In this document: piece after piece, positions 30,847-43,900 of the stretch
Position numbering within the stretch: the first letter of the stretch is position 1
Layout: each line of letters starts with the position of its first letter
Program-made: the position numbers and the translations under genes
From: Brachionus plicatilis
Lineage: Eukaryota > Rotifera > Eurotatoria > Ploima > Brachionidae
DNA: 64,000 bases
Direction of reading: 5' to 3'
NCBI GenBank assembly: GCA_010279815.1
Contig: QEOQ01000519.1
Span: 828,094-892,093, forward strand
Notes under the pieces: generated by a model
The model's database searches: none
Seen by the model: only the letters and a program-made list of their open reading frames with translations
Told to the model about the DNA's origin: nothing

Positions 30847-31582
30847 TGTCATTTTTATTTTTTGAGATATTCGCTTTTAATTGTTGTCCATTTACTTATA
30901 CATCACCTGTTAAAACTTACTTCATCAATTTCTTTCCTTTCCTCTTCTTTTCCTCTTTCTCTCTTGAAAGAAGAAAAATAAAAGAAAATAATATATTAAA
31001 AAATTATAAAGTAGCTCATTAAAATATTAAATGTCACAAGAAAATATTAACTATTACATTTCAGAAAAGTCACAGAATTATTGAGACATTTGAGTCTGCC
31101 ACTCTGGGAGCAGTGATATGCTTTTATAGTCAAATTTTCAGACAAAAAATCGTTTTGCTTTGCCAATCGGCATTTATCTATTTTATTAGCTTTAATTAAT
31201 ACTTGTATTCATATATAGTGTATTCTCCATTCTGTATATTTGTTGTAAATATGTGTTGTTTTTTTTTGATAATACATTTTTAGGGCAAGTTGTATTTTTA
31301 TAGGATCCTTAATATATTTATAAGACGTATTAAATATTAATGTAATAATTAATTCGTTTTTATATAATAATAATAGTAATAAGCTCAAGCAGGAGACCTG
31401 TGGAGCGAGACTAGATGTTGTTTCGCTATGGTAGCTATCTTTCTGCAAAAAAAAAAATCTTAATGAATAATTTTAAATTAAATTAATTTTTTTTTTTTCG
31501 ATCTTGGGAAAAATTCAAATTCAAACCAAATTTATTTTTTTAAATCTAAAATTTATTCAAAAATTTAAAAAAAAAATCAATT
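30847..31582. other. AT-rich intergenic DNA
   Basis: No gene supported; an open minus-strand frame at 31209-31448 lacks coding character. Confidence 0.4.
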
Positions 31583-32738
31583 CTAAAGCTCTTCGTGTTT
31601 TCCATCAAGTTTAAACTTTTTGGGTGGTCTGAGTCGAACTATGCGAAAATTCTTGTCTCCAAAGTTTGTTTTTTCAGTTGATTTGATCGATTGGGCACAT
31701 CTAAATCCAAGATTTTGAGCCGAGTAGTTTTCCACTCGTCCCATTCTAGCCGATATTCTTATTCTCATCTTTTCAGTAAGTGATCTCGGATCCCTTGTAT
31801 CCAAAAATGAACCACCTTTAACTACCCGTCGTTTTTGTATTTCTTCCTCTCTTTTATAAGGATTTTTAAATCTAAAATAAAAAATAAAAAAAATATTTAA
31901 AAATTTTATTATTTTTTTTTTTTACACAGTTGAAGTCCATTCCCAGGTATTACCCAGAAGATCGTACATTTCAAAGTCGTTCTGGGGCTTAAGTCCATTA
32001 ACTGGCGCTAAGCCATAATAGCCGTCTCTCAGCTGGTTTTCTTGGGGAAATTTTCCTTGCCACAAATTAGTTCTGGCTATTTCCCAGCGTTCTCCCCATG
32101 GATAGGGCTTGCCGTGCAGGCCACCTCTAGCTGCATACTCCCACTCGATCTCAGTAGGTAATCTCATGTCTTTCCATGCACAAAAGGCGAAAGCGTCTTG
32201 GTAAGAAACATGGACTACAGGAAAGTCTAGTCTGTCTCGTATTGACGATGATCCACCTTCAGGTTTATTCCATCTCGCTTCTTTAATCGGAAGCATATTT
32301 GATTTCAAAGCCTCTTGACTCTCGAACTAAATTTTTTTTTAAATAATTTAAAAAAATAATTTTTGTAAATTTTATTCAAATATGTACGTCATCAATTTTT
32401 TTAGTGGTTTCAATTTTTGATTTTTCGTTCATCAAGGATTTGAAAACCCAGCTAAATTCTGATTTTTCACAGTCGGTTCGAAATTTGTGTTTATGGTTTT
32501 TGAATTTACGGAAGGCAGAATTTGTCACAGGGTACATTAGAATTCGGAATGGTTGCACATGAGCCTTTTTTGTCGGATGTTCATAATTTGCTCCAGACCG
32601 ATCATTTATTCCCATTATAAAGTCACCACCTCTGAGCTCAACAAATGAATCCAAATAGCGGTATTTATTCAGCTCGTCATTGATATCTTGAGTTTTTAAT
32701 AATTTCAATAAAATAAAAATTGTAAAAATTCCTAGCAT
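31583..32738 (-). CDS. SUMF2: Sulfatase-modifying factor 2-like (pFGE), three exons
   Basis: Exons 32738-32388, 32326-31926 and 31871-31583, with introns of 61 and 54 nt (donors GTACAT and GTAAAA, AG acceptors); joined frame 346 residues. The N-terminus MLGIFTIFILLKLLKT is a signal peptide. The formylglycine-generating-enzyme fold follows: LRGGDFIMGIN, PFRILMYPVTN, HVSYQDAFAFCAWKDMRLP, TEIEWEYAARGGLHGKPYP, WGERWEIARTNLWQGKFP, YDLLGNTWEWTST and NYSAQNLGFRCA. The segment VKGGSFLDTRDPR and the following strand lack the paired active-site cysteines of SUMF1, matching SUMF2 instead. The chain ends in HEEL, a KDEL-type ER-retention signal. Expected location: ER lumen, where SUMF2 binds SUMF1 or sulfatases without making formylglycine. 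Function is inferred from the family. Confidence 0.9.
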
Positions 32739-33699
32739 TTTTGTCAGAAAATTTATTTATTTTTTAAATTTGATTCTTTTTAATTTGTTTTGAAAATTCG
32801 ATCTTTGAGACAGATTTTTTCAGAAATATCTTTTGAAGAGCAACATAAGTTAAAATTTAGAAAAAAATTATTTTTATTGGTAATTTGTGAAACAAAAAGC
32901 TGGGCTCTTTTTAAATGGATTTTATTTATTTAAATAAAACATAAATTTTACTTTCACCCTTTAATTAAAATAAAAAGGAAAAATTCTATAATAAAATAAT
33001 AAAAAGTTTAAGTCCAAAACTAGGAAATAAGAATAATCTTTTCGATTGCATTCCATCGTATGATTAATAAACATTTGTGGTATGTTGTAATATTGTAAAG
33101 TCTATAGTGTGTTGTTTGAAATATTATTTTGAATTTATGTTGAGCCTTAATAAAAAGACGCCTCTATTCAATAAATAGTTTGTTCTTTTTGTCATATTAA
33201 GTAAAGCTTCAATTTTTCAAAAAATTTTAAATGCCTTTTTTTGACTATTCGTCGCCAAGTGGTCTAAGAGATATTCTTATCAAGAACTGCTAAAAAAACG
33301 ATTATGATTTAACAAATTTAAATGTATATCTCGTTGCTTTTCTAAAGGCAAATTAAATGATTCAAATGAAAAAACAAATGATTATTTTTATTTTAAGTTC
33401 ATCAATCAATTCCTTCTAGATGATCTTCAGTTAGTTTTTTGAAAAAACTTGAAACAAAAATTTGAAAACTACAATTCAGGACTTTGACTTATTTTAAGAA
33501 TAGAATTAAAAAATTCTAAAAATTATGAGTCTTAAATTTTTTTATTCGGGAAAAAATAAAATTTTTAGTTTAAATTTCTTTTTCAATGTAAAAATTGAAA
33601 CATAATTTTTTAAACAATGCAAATCATCGTTATATTTTTTTAAGTGAATTGAATGATTTTCTTAAAGTTGATTTAAGTTTAAAATGAAGAAAATACTTA
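32739..33699. other. AT-rich intergenic DNA
   Basis: Upstream of the SUMF2-like gene. Nothing distinct recognised. Confidence 0.45.
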
Positions 33700-34551
33700 T
33701 CGTTCTTTTAGAGTAAATGTAAATGGTCATCTAAGTGATCAATACTCTTTTAAAGCAGGAGTTCCACAAGGGACAGTAATAAGTCCAATTCTTTTTAGCA
33801 TTTTTTACAAATGATAAACCAAAAAGAAACAAAACAAACTGTCAATACTCTCTTCTTTTTGCAGATGGTTTGACTTTTTTTATTTTTAAAAAGATAGGAA
33901 ATCTTGAAAACATGATTAATAAGTACCTTAAAGAAGTTGAAAGATGGCTTTTCAAATGGAAAATGAAAATTTCTATTGAAAAGTAATGTTACATGATCTT
34001 TAAGAAAAAATCACAAGTTAAAGTCAATCTTAACATTAAAATTAATGATAGTAATTTAAATAAGGTTGCGGCAATGTAAAACGTCGAAACTATCTTAGGA
34101 TTCGACTTTCGACCTCAAATTCGTAATCTGCATATGTAAAAATCCCAGAATGCCAATTTTTAGGAGGGGGTTGAAAAAAAAATTATCCGCTTAAGGGGCT
34201 TAAAGAGTTTTTAATTGTCAAAAGTATGCTTCGGTCCGATGAGAATATCTTTTGCAAAAATATATAAAAGATATATAAATCACATACCATCTTGTAGAGC
34301 AAAAAATTCTCTATTAGAAAGTCTCGAGATTTTTTCTAAAAAAGACGAAATTTTACCCATTTTTTTGTTTTTTTTGTATCTAGTCCCAGGGGACCCGCCT
34401 GAGCCCAAATGAGATATAAAATATTTTTTTTCTTCTTCTTTATATTTTTATTTATTTTTAATTTTTTTTTATCTTATTTAAATTTATTTTATTTAATTTT
34501 TTTATATTCTGAAGGAGCATTAGCTCGATACAGATAAACAAATAAATAAAA
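33700..34551 (+). mobile_element. Non-LTR retrotransposon remnant
   Basis: Broken RT frame: VNGHLSDQYSFKAGVPQGTV, ISPILFSIF, YSLLFADGLTFFIFKK (second catalytic Asp of FADD replaced by Gly), then KYLKEVERWLFKWKMK. A different, weaker open frame (34215-34412) follows, and the copy ends with CTGAAGGAGCATTAGCTCG at 34509-34527 and an AAATAAATAAA tail. Same family as 27988-29869 but more decayed. Confidence 0.75.
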
Positions 34552-34903
34552 CTGTTGTATTTGAATTTATTTTAATTGTTTAAAGTGTTGTTGGTAACTA
34601 TTTTTCAATAAACTTATAGTGTTTACAATTTGAAGATGAATTTGATTAATTTATCTAACCTTAAATTGTAAAAAAGAATTTTTTTTAATTTTCGCAGTTG
34701 TTTATTTATATTCAAACTTTTTTATAAATTGTGAATTTAAATTTTATATCCACGAATATTTTTTATTTTTCAACTCAATTAATATTTAATGAGCTATTAC
34801 TTTCAAAAATTTTAATAAAATTTTAATAAATTTTTCCTTTAATTTTTATTATTTTTAGAATTTTTCAAAAATATTTTGTATATTAATAGTGTAAAATAAG
34901 CTT
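34552..34903. other. AT-rich intergenic DNA
   Basis: 3' flank of the minus-strand lectin gene; no distinct feature. Confidence 0.4.
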
Positions 34904-37900
34904 TTAAACGCTATATTCACAAATGAAGTATAAATTTGTTGTGACCGCTGCTTGATCAAGACAATCTCCTCGATCTCCATGAATATACGCTCCCCAACCA
35001 ACACCACCACCAGTCGGTTCCCCTTTATTTGGTATCAAGATTTAAATTTTGGTCATAAATGTTAAATAAGAAAAATGAAACCTCTGCACCACAAGTCCGC
35101 ATCAACAGTTGTACTCAGCCAATTTCGCCATGTAAAAGTGTTTGCAGTGGAAAGTGCTGTTGCACCAACCTTTTAAAAATTTTATAATTTTTTTTTCTAA
35201 AATTGATTAAAAAAGTACCCAAAAGCTTCTGGTTCCTGATGACCAATAAGCAGCAACGCCCATTTCCATACTATTCCTAATATTCATCAAATGAGCAGCA
35301 TTTGCTGTGCACGATGCAAGTGCTGCACTGTAGCTTAATGTTGATGAATATTCAACCCTGTAGCACCTTGAAGTAATTGAATTAAGACTGTTTTGTATGT
35401 TGTAGCCATAACCACTCAAATAGCCATTCGGACAAGTTCTACAATTCTTTTCGGATGGAGACCAATAGCTAAAAATAATTAGACAGAGCAAAAGAAAATA
35501 TTAAATTTTATACTAGGGACTGTCAATGTTGCGGTAATTTTCACATTGGCAAGTGTCTTCAGCAGCTGCCGAACATGTCAATTCTCGTGCTGTATTAAGA
35601 TTTAGAAATTTTGTTAGATAATTTTATTTGAAAATATTACGGGTTGAGGGCATACAAAGGGTTCCATCTCCACAATACTGATTGTGACTTGCTCTAGGTA
35701 CTTGAATTTAAAATAGATAATCATTTAAGGTTGCTATAATAGTTATTTTAAAATTGTTTTTAAAAATTGACAAGCTGTTTCTAAAGAACGAGGCATTTGT
35801 TTTTGGCGCAAGAAAAAAATGACAGAGTGTCTACTTATGCTACCATGATATATTAAATCCTGAAAATTAAAAACTTATCAAGTTATTTATCTTGATGTCT
35901 TGATAAAATCGCTATTACTATAGACTATTCATTAGACTTTTTTTCCACAAGATCTAACCATAAGCAAATAAAGGAATACCTAAATAATTACGTACAGGAT
36001 CTACTTGAAAAAAAATTTCATAAACTCACCGACACCTATATAAAAAATATTTTCTTAAAAATTTATTTTTGCCTTACATTTTTAAATCTTTTATTTTATT
36101 TATTTATTTTTTTTGAGGTGAACTAAAAAAATTTAGCTGAAAGGAAGGACTAAGATGCATTCCAAACTGCCAAAGTAAAAACTGAACTTTTAAAATGAAT
36201 AATTATAATAATAATTAAAATAAAATTTAATACTTTATTTCTTCTTATTTCTTCTTAAAAATGTCTAAACTGTCACACTTTTATTTTAATTTATCTGTTT
36301 TAAATATTTTTTTATAACTTTTCCTTCATATTTTTTATATACCACTTTTTATATATACCACTTTGGATTTAACTTTATTTAATTTAATATTTTTTGATCT
36401 TTTTTTTGCTAGATAAATTAATAAATTTTTACCTAAGTCTTTTGTTGTATTTGAAATTTTTGTAGTCTTATTGTTTAATAAAATAAAATTAAAAATGATA
36501 CAAATAAATCGAGTTGCATTAACATAACATATACCGAAGGATAAAACTTACATTAAAACTAACAACACCTCACAGAAATATTAAAATATTTGATGGAGCC
36601 TAGACCCTCTCCGGTCCCATGGGCGATGGGCCTTTGACTATCTATGATGATTTTTTGGTTTTTGTTGGTAAAAATTTAAATAAAATGAACGGCTGAAAAT
36701 AAAATATTCTGTACAATTTTTTTATTATTAAAAAATTTTAAAATTCCTTATTTATTTTAAATAATTTTATTTAACAAAATTAATAGTGCAGTTAAAATTG
36801 ATCTTTTTTTACTCAAAGGTTAGAAAATATCTTAAATTAAAGACTTAATAGCTCTTAAATATTTAGATTTTTTTCAAAAAGAAAAAAATTTAAGTATTAG
36901 GATGCTTTGAACTTTTCAAATAAAACTATAAAATTAAGTTTTTTAACTAGCATAAAATTAAGTTTTTGAATTTTTAAATTCAAATTTTAGTGTAAAAAAT
37001 TATTAGGCTTATCTATGCAGATTCAATTGAATGGCGGCTCATTTCCTCGATTTTAAAATAATAGAAAAAATAAATGACTAATTGAGCAAAAAAGAAAAAG
37101 AAAATAATAATTCGTAGAAAAAATTATTAAAATTTAACTCAAATCTTGAAATGGTAACTTCCAATATATAAATAAAAAAATTAAGGCTCTATGTTTTTCT
37201 GTCAATTAATTTTACAAAAATCAATTAATATTTTATTCAAAACGTCAATTAAAATAAATAAAAATCAATTGATAATTTGAATGTCAATTAAAAAAACAAA
37301 AATCAATAAAATAATTCAAAAATCAATTAATTAAACAAGAGTCAATTTTAAATTAAAGAAATCCATAAAATTGAAGAATTGTCAAAAGAAAATTCTTATG
37401 TCAATTAAATAAATAAATGTCAATTAATTATAATATGTAATCAATAAAAATAATATAAATGTAAATAAAATTTAACTCAAAAATTTAAAAATACTCTAAA
37501 TGAACCTAGTTCCAGATATAAACGAATTTGAGGCTTCTGAAACCTCTTCATCCTCGATTGTTCCTGTAAAAAATCCTCTTCAAGTATATGCACACAATAC
37601 CTAACAATGATCAAGAATTCAAATTGGGAGTCGTTCGAAGAATTTTCAGAATCGTTTCAAAAGCTAAGAGTCATATGTTTAAACTATGAAAACTGGAAAA
37701 ACAGCACATGTACTTGCCCTTCTTGGTTTAAACACTACATGTGTAAGCATATTGTTGGTATTGCTTACAGAGAACAATTGTTCGACGATTTTCCAGACCA
37801 AGCTTTAGACGTTCCTTTGGGAAAAACAAGACCTGTCGGAAGACCAAAAAAAATCTCAAGTGCTTTAATGCTCAATTAATTTTTTGTGAAATTTTTCTCT

Positions 37901-40900
37901 ACTTTTTTTTAATTGATTTCCTTTTTTATTTAATTGATAAATAAAATTTTAATTGATGAAATAAAAATTAATGGACTCTTGTTTTTTTAATTGACGACTT
38001 ATTTATTGATGTTTTTTTTTTAAAATTAATTGATTTTTGAAAAATTAATTGACGGAAAATCATATTGTCAAAAATTAATAATTTGTGTTCTGAAGGTTAT
38101 AAAATATTAGATGGAAATATGTTCCATACTTTTCCATATAATTTAATTTATTTATAATTGAAATTAAAAATCAATTTTAATGTAGACGTCTCAAAAAAGA
38201 AGTTTGTTTTGCACAACTGGAAGCTTGCATTCACATGCACAATTTACTATATATATATATATGTTTTTTAGTTAAAGAGGAATTTAGTTATTGGTTTTTT
38301 TTAGTTTTTGATATTATTTAATTTTGTTTGTTTATTATTTGGTTTTGGATTTGGACCTCGTGTCCCAATAAAGTATTAAAAAACTCTATTGTGTTTAATC
38401 CGAAACCCTCGAGTCTAGAATAGGACTTGAGAAGTCTGACTGGGGAATAAAAGCCTACCAGCAGACCCCAAAATATTACATTAATTTTAAAATTATATTA
38501 AAATATTGAACAAAAAAATCTCAAAAAATTTCTAAATAAGAAATATTCAAGATTAATTTATAAGATCTTGCATTTTTCGTGTTAATATTAATCAGAGTTG
38601 TTTAAAAGTCATTAAAAAAAGTCTAAGTCCAGGATTTTTTTTTCTTGCAATTTTAGCATAAATGTCCTCACAATTCTTCTTCAGCATTTAAAATTTTAAA
38701 GACTGGACTTAGACTTTTGAAAAAAAATTTTGAAAAAAGTCCGGACTTGGACTTGACTTGAGACTTTATGCAACTCTGAATAACTTTGATATTAATTTAA
38801 AATTGTTACAAGGTAATTAAATTTTAACATTTAAATTATGAATAAATACATAATCTTTAAAATTTTCTTTTTACCAAAATATTTTGTTACTGAAATTTTA
38901 TTTTTGTTTCTAATTATTAAACATAATAAACTCAAAAGTTGAGTTTAATTTAACAGAAATAATTTGAAATTAGAATAAAATCAACGATTTAATTATTTTA
39001 CTTTCGTTTTTTAAATTTACTCGGAAACTATTAATTATATTTACTTTATTTTTATTCTTCAACTATTTCTTAATATTAATAATAAGAATAATACGAACTA
39101 CAACAGGTCTTACTATGGTAATTAAAACGAGTTACAAAACATTAGATAAATAAAATTAAAAGAATAAGTTTTGTTTAATTTTAGTTTTGTTTAATCATAA
39201 AAATAGTTTAATATTCGATCATAAAAACATTTTTGTTACAAAAGAAATTTTTTGAAAATATTAAAAATCTTACAGCAAGCCATAAAAGCAGTGTTATAGT
39301 AACGATCTGGTGAACATCTAGACAAAAAATTTTTTAATTTTTAATCAACTAACTATTTATTTAGACTTACTGACAAGTTCCAAACAAAGCTGAATTACAG
39401 TAGAGCCAAGCATAGTCTTGGCATTGTTCTTGGTCAGTAGCGGCAGGAAAATCACAAGGTGAGTGAATCGGTAATTTGTCTTCTAAAAAAAATAAAAAAA
39501 AATAAAAAAAATAAAAAAAAATTTAAAAATAATAAAAAAAATTTTAAAAAAATTTAAAAAAAAATAAAAAAAATTTTAGAAAGATTAAAAAAAAATCAAA
39601 CAATATTTAAAAAAATAAAAAAAATTTAAAAAAAAAAGTAAAAATTTAAAAGAATTGGAGTTATCGGTCTGATTGTCAATTTCAACGCCTATTTCGTTAG
39701 CAGATAAACTCTTATTTTTTTTTAATAGTTTATTTAATACATTTTTTGAGTAATTAAACTCTTTTCGCCATTGATAGACAACTTTTTAAATAGTGTTAGA
39801 GTTTAAATAATTTCAAAAATCTTCGATCGATTATTCGTTAAATGTCTCTTCGAGATCAATAATTTTTTTTTAAATAATTTTATATTAAAGAAGTAATTTT
39901 ATATTCAAAAAGTTATTTTGCTTGCAAGTAGTAATTGTGTTTCATAAAAGTTCTTTTAGAAAAGTATTTTTAGAAAAGTGAGATTTTTTGGTGATAAAAA
40001 AAGTAAATTTAGTGCTAAAAAGAATTTAAAGCCTTTTTAAATTAGAATCAAACAATTTTCTGAGGGAACCCAAAAATAAACTTACTGCAAATGGTATCTG
40101 TAGTATCCCAGTATTTTGTAACAGGACAAAGACATGTGTTGTTAGCTGTATTGCATATCAAGCCATTGTAGTCCTGGCATTCGTAGTCTTGACCTGAAGC
40201 GCAAGTGCCTTTGTAGGTATTCTTCACTATACATGAAGTACTTGCTGAATCCCATCGTCGATCAGATGGACATCTTATCAAAAATATTTTACACAACTTC
40301 TCAAAGTCACATAAAAAAGTGTTTACCTGCATCTAAAATTATTTGTGGCAAAATCAATCGCCCGACAAATTAAAAACTTGGGAGATCTTTCGTCACACTG
40401 GGGGTTTGTTAGAGTTGTTACTTGAAATTGACAGCTAACATCATAATCAAGTTTAGCAACTTAATATTTTAAATTTAAAAAGAAAAAATATCTTTTATTC
40501 AAAAATTTACCACAATCGGTAGAGTCCCAATAATTTGCTGCGCTTGAGCATCTTTAAATTTTAAAAATTAATTTAAATTTTAATCTCTTGGGGTGAAATT
40601 ACCGGCAAGTGTTCGTGGTGCCATCGCATGCAAGACCTTTAGTTGTCATGCACATTATGCCACTTAAAGCGCCGCTACATGGCTCATCAAACAAAAGTTG
40701 AATCACTTAAATTATTTTCTGAAAAAACTCTTTAACAATTTAATTTTTTTTTACCACAAAGTGTATTGTTCTTTTTTTTTTTGGAATTAATTTTAAAAAA
40801 ATTCAAATATTTTATTTTAATTATACCCAGTAATAATTAGTTGGACATCTTTTAAAAAAATAAAAAAATTTAAAAAAAAATTTTCTCTTCGGCTATTAAG

Positions 40901-43900
40901 AATACTGACCGACAGACGGGTCCTGGTCCTGCCGAACATTCTAGACCATTGTAATCTTGGCAATTTGGATTAGAGGAACACGAAACGCCTTCACTAACTT
41001 TAGAACCTTTTATTTATTTATTTAAAATAAATTAGAAATTTTTTAAATGATATAAATTAAATTTTACTGCATATCGAAGAAGTCCAGTAGTGTGTACTCA
41101 AGCAGCTTTTATGTGCAAAAATTTTTTTTGAAATAACAAAAAATCTAAAAATTTACATGCATTTTTTGGTGTTGTCAACATCGCAAGATAAGCCAAGATC
41201 GTCTCTGCATTGAATATCATGAACACAGTCTTGACCAGAAGTTCGTTTGGCAACTAGATTGAAATTTTAGCTCCACTAAAAAATAAAAAAAACAAATATA
41301 CCACAAGTGGTATAGTCCCAAAATTCATTAACAGGGCAACTTAAATTAAAAATTGAATTTCTAGCTACGAAAATTGATTTCTGCTGGCTTACACGCATTG
41401 TTTGGTTGCTGCATCACATAATAATCCTTTTGTAGTATCACAGTCAAACGAAGAATCACAATTGAGACCACTAACCAAGTCGAACTCTAAAAAAAATAAA
41501 TTTTTTTAGGATTTTTTTGGTTAAAGAATACAATCACAGAATTAAAATTAAAATTTTATTTCCTATTTTTCTAAAAAAATTAAAATTTATTTTGAAAACT
41601 GTTTTTAAATAAAATTTTAATCCAGATACTAGACTTGTACAAAATAAAAAAAAAGTATTTTTTAAGTCAAGTGAGCTATTTAACTTGACTTAAAATTGGC
41701 TGTTAATTACCTGTACTGGCAAAATAATTACTTTCTGTAGAATTAGTAAATTTTGATAAATTGATTTCATTTTAATAGCTTCAAAAAAGTACAATTTGAT
41801 AGTAATGATCAGTCGAGTAATTATTTTCAATAAAAATAAATTAAAAAAAGCAAAAATAATAAATTTTTTTTAGTTTTTACATCAAAAATTATTATCGCTA
41901 ACATATTTTTTCTTTAGGAGTAAACTAAAAGTTTTTAGCAATGCCACTGAAGTATATTAAGAAAGCTGCTGCTCCAAAAGCAAAAGCATGTCTCAAATAA
42001 AATAAATATTTTTTTTTTTTGAATTTTTTTAGATTTTGATTAATAAATTTTTGAAAAAAATTGGAAATTTAAAAAAAAATTTTTTTTAGCGATTTTAAAA
42101 ATTACATTATTTAAACTTAAACTTTTATCTTGATTCTGTTAATGGCTATTTTAAAAACTTATGCTCTTTCAAAATGTATATTATTTTAATTTTATCATTG
42201 AATACTTGGGTCTGAAAGAACTGCAACTTTTTAAAGGGTTAGTTATTTTTAGACCTAGGTATAAAAATGTTTTTTCAAGCCTCCATAATAAAAAGTGAAA
42301 ATTAGTGAACTCAAGATCATATTTTTTATGATAAAAATTTTTGTTGTAAATTTATTGAACAAAAAAGAAAATATTCAAAAATAATTCGATCATCATTTTT
42401 ACATTAAATTAGATAATAATGTTTCAAATTTTTGATCACATGTTTTACAAAATTCATAGATTTAATTCCATATTCCAAAAGTTGTTTACTTTTTTTTTCT
42501 CAAAAATTACAAAAAATTGAAATTTTTAAAATGGACCCCAAAGAAATTTTTTTATTGGATCCATTATAGCAGAATAATATTTTGATGTTTATTGATATGT
42601 TAAACCGTATTCGTATTTGTTCAAAATTTCTAATGGAAAAATAAAATGCGAAAAAAACTGACTCCTGAAATATTTTCCTGGAGTAGCACTAGATTTTGTA
42701 AATTTTTTTCTATATTTAAATTTTGACAAATCAACAAATAATTTAAGAAGCAAAAAAAAATAATTTTTTAAAAACTGTAAATTTTGTGAATATTTTCTTT
42801 TTTCATTCATTAAATTTACAATAAAAAATTTTATTATAAAAAATATGATCTAAAGTTTATAAAATTTAGAAGATAAATTTTTCGAGAACCACATTTTTTA
42901 CTAAAATGTGAATATAAATATTTTTATAAAATGAGATTTCAAATTTTTCGAAACTTATGAAAAATTTAAAGATTAATTTCTACTTACGACATGCGGTTCC
43001 ATTATAAAAGTACAAACTGGGACAGTTACATGTGACGGAGCAGACAGTTAGCCCAATATTATCATCACATTCGCTAGGACTTGCACATGCTATCCCGTTT
43101 TGCTTTTTGCGCTGGCAAATTGTCGAATCCCAATAGTGAGTATTCAAGCAAGAGCATGTCCCTGAACAAGTCAAGCCCAAGTCTTCTCGACATTGACCAT
43201 CATCTGAACATCCAATACTGTAACCTAGCTTTGCCGTGCAAGTAGTCGATGACCAATAATCCGTGGCTGAACATAGGCACTTGTACAAATTTTCTCCCAC
43301 CATGCTACAGACAAGTGATTTGGTAGAATCACAATTGGTTTGAATAGAGCAATTTTGCATATAAGTAGCAATTGGTCCGCATTGGGTTCCATTCCAGAAA
43401 TTTGATGAGTCACAAGTACAAACTGAACTTGAACAAATCATGTTGGCTCCATTAGCGCATTGTTCTGAATTGGTGCATCCATTTTGGTTGTAAGAATATT
43501 TTAGTTCTAAATTTTTAAAAATTTTATAAATTTTGTAAATTTTAATTCTGTTGAAAAGAGTTGTTAATTTTTTTTGTTGGGTGATACTAATACAAATACA
43601 AAAATTTTTTAAATTATTTTAAAAAAATTCAAATGCCTACTTCTCCTAGATTTAGGGTTAATTTCGACTTTAGTTTTTTTTTGGAGTTATTACCATCGAA
43701 ACTTTGTTATGACAATTTCGTTACTAATGTCCAATATTCGACTTTATTCTAAAAATTGATCTTAATTCTATAAAAATTGTGGATTTATTTAAAAAAATAA
43801 TTTTTAATAAAGCTTAATTCTAATTTTTAAACTAATTCTAAGAGTTGACAAATTTAAGAGTTGACTTTTTATTTTTTAATTGAGAGAAATGTAATTGTTC

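Larger units (their letters stand above)
35701..39273 (-). other. 3.6-kb intron of the lectin gene with inserted elements
   Basis: Lies between the exons ending at 39274 and starting at 35700; phase 1 is conserved across it. It carries a MULE element (37185-38069), a probable solo LTR (38181-38480) and a short hAT-type MITE (38593-38778). A GC-richer patch near 36595-36640 is unexplained. Confidence 0.7.

Noticed and set aside
33235..33300. tRNA-like GTCGCCAAGTGGTCTAAGAG
   Set aside because: Resembles the start and A box of a Leu/Ser tRNA, but no B box, acceptor pairing or full cloverleaf could be formed.
34215..34412. 65-aa frame ending GDPPEPK as an independent gene
   Set aside because: Lies between the RT remnant and the 3' hairpin tail of a non-LTR copy and is most likely part of that decayed element.
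41700..41735. Extra lectin exon suggested by a donor-like ACAGGTAATT on the minus strand
   Set aside because: No cysteine-module coding sequence adjoins it and the exons at 42988 and 41486 already join in phase.
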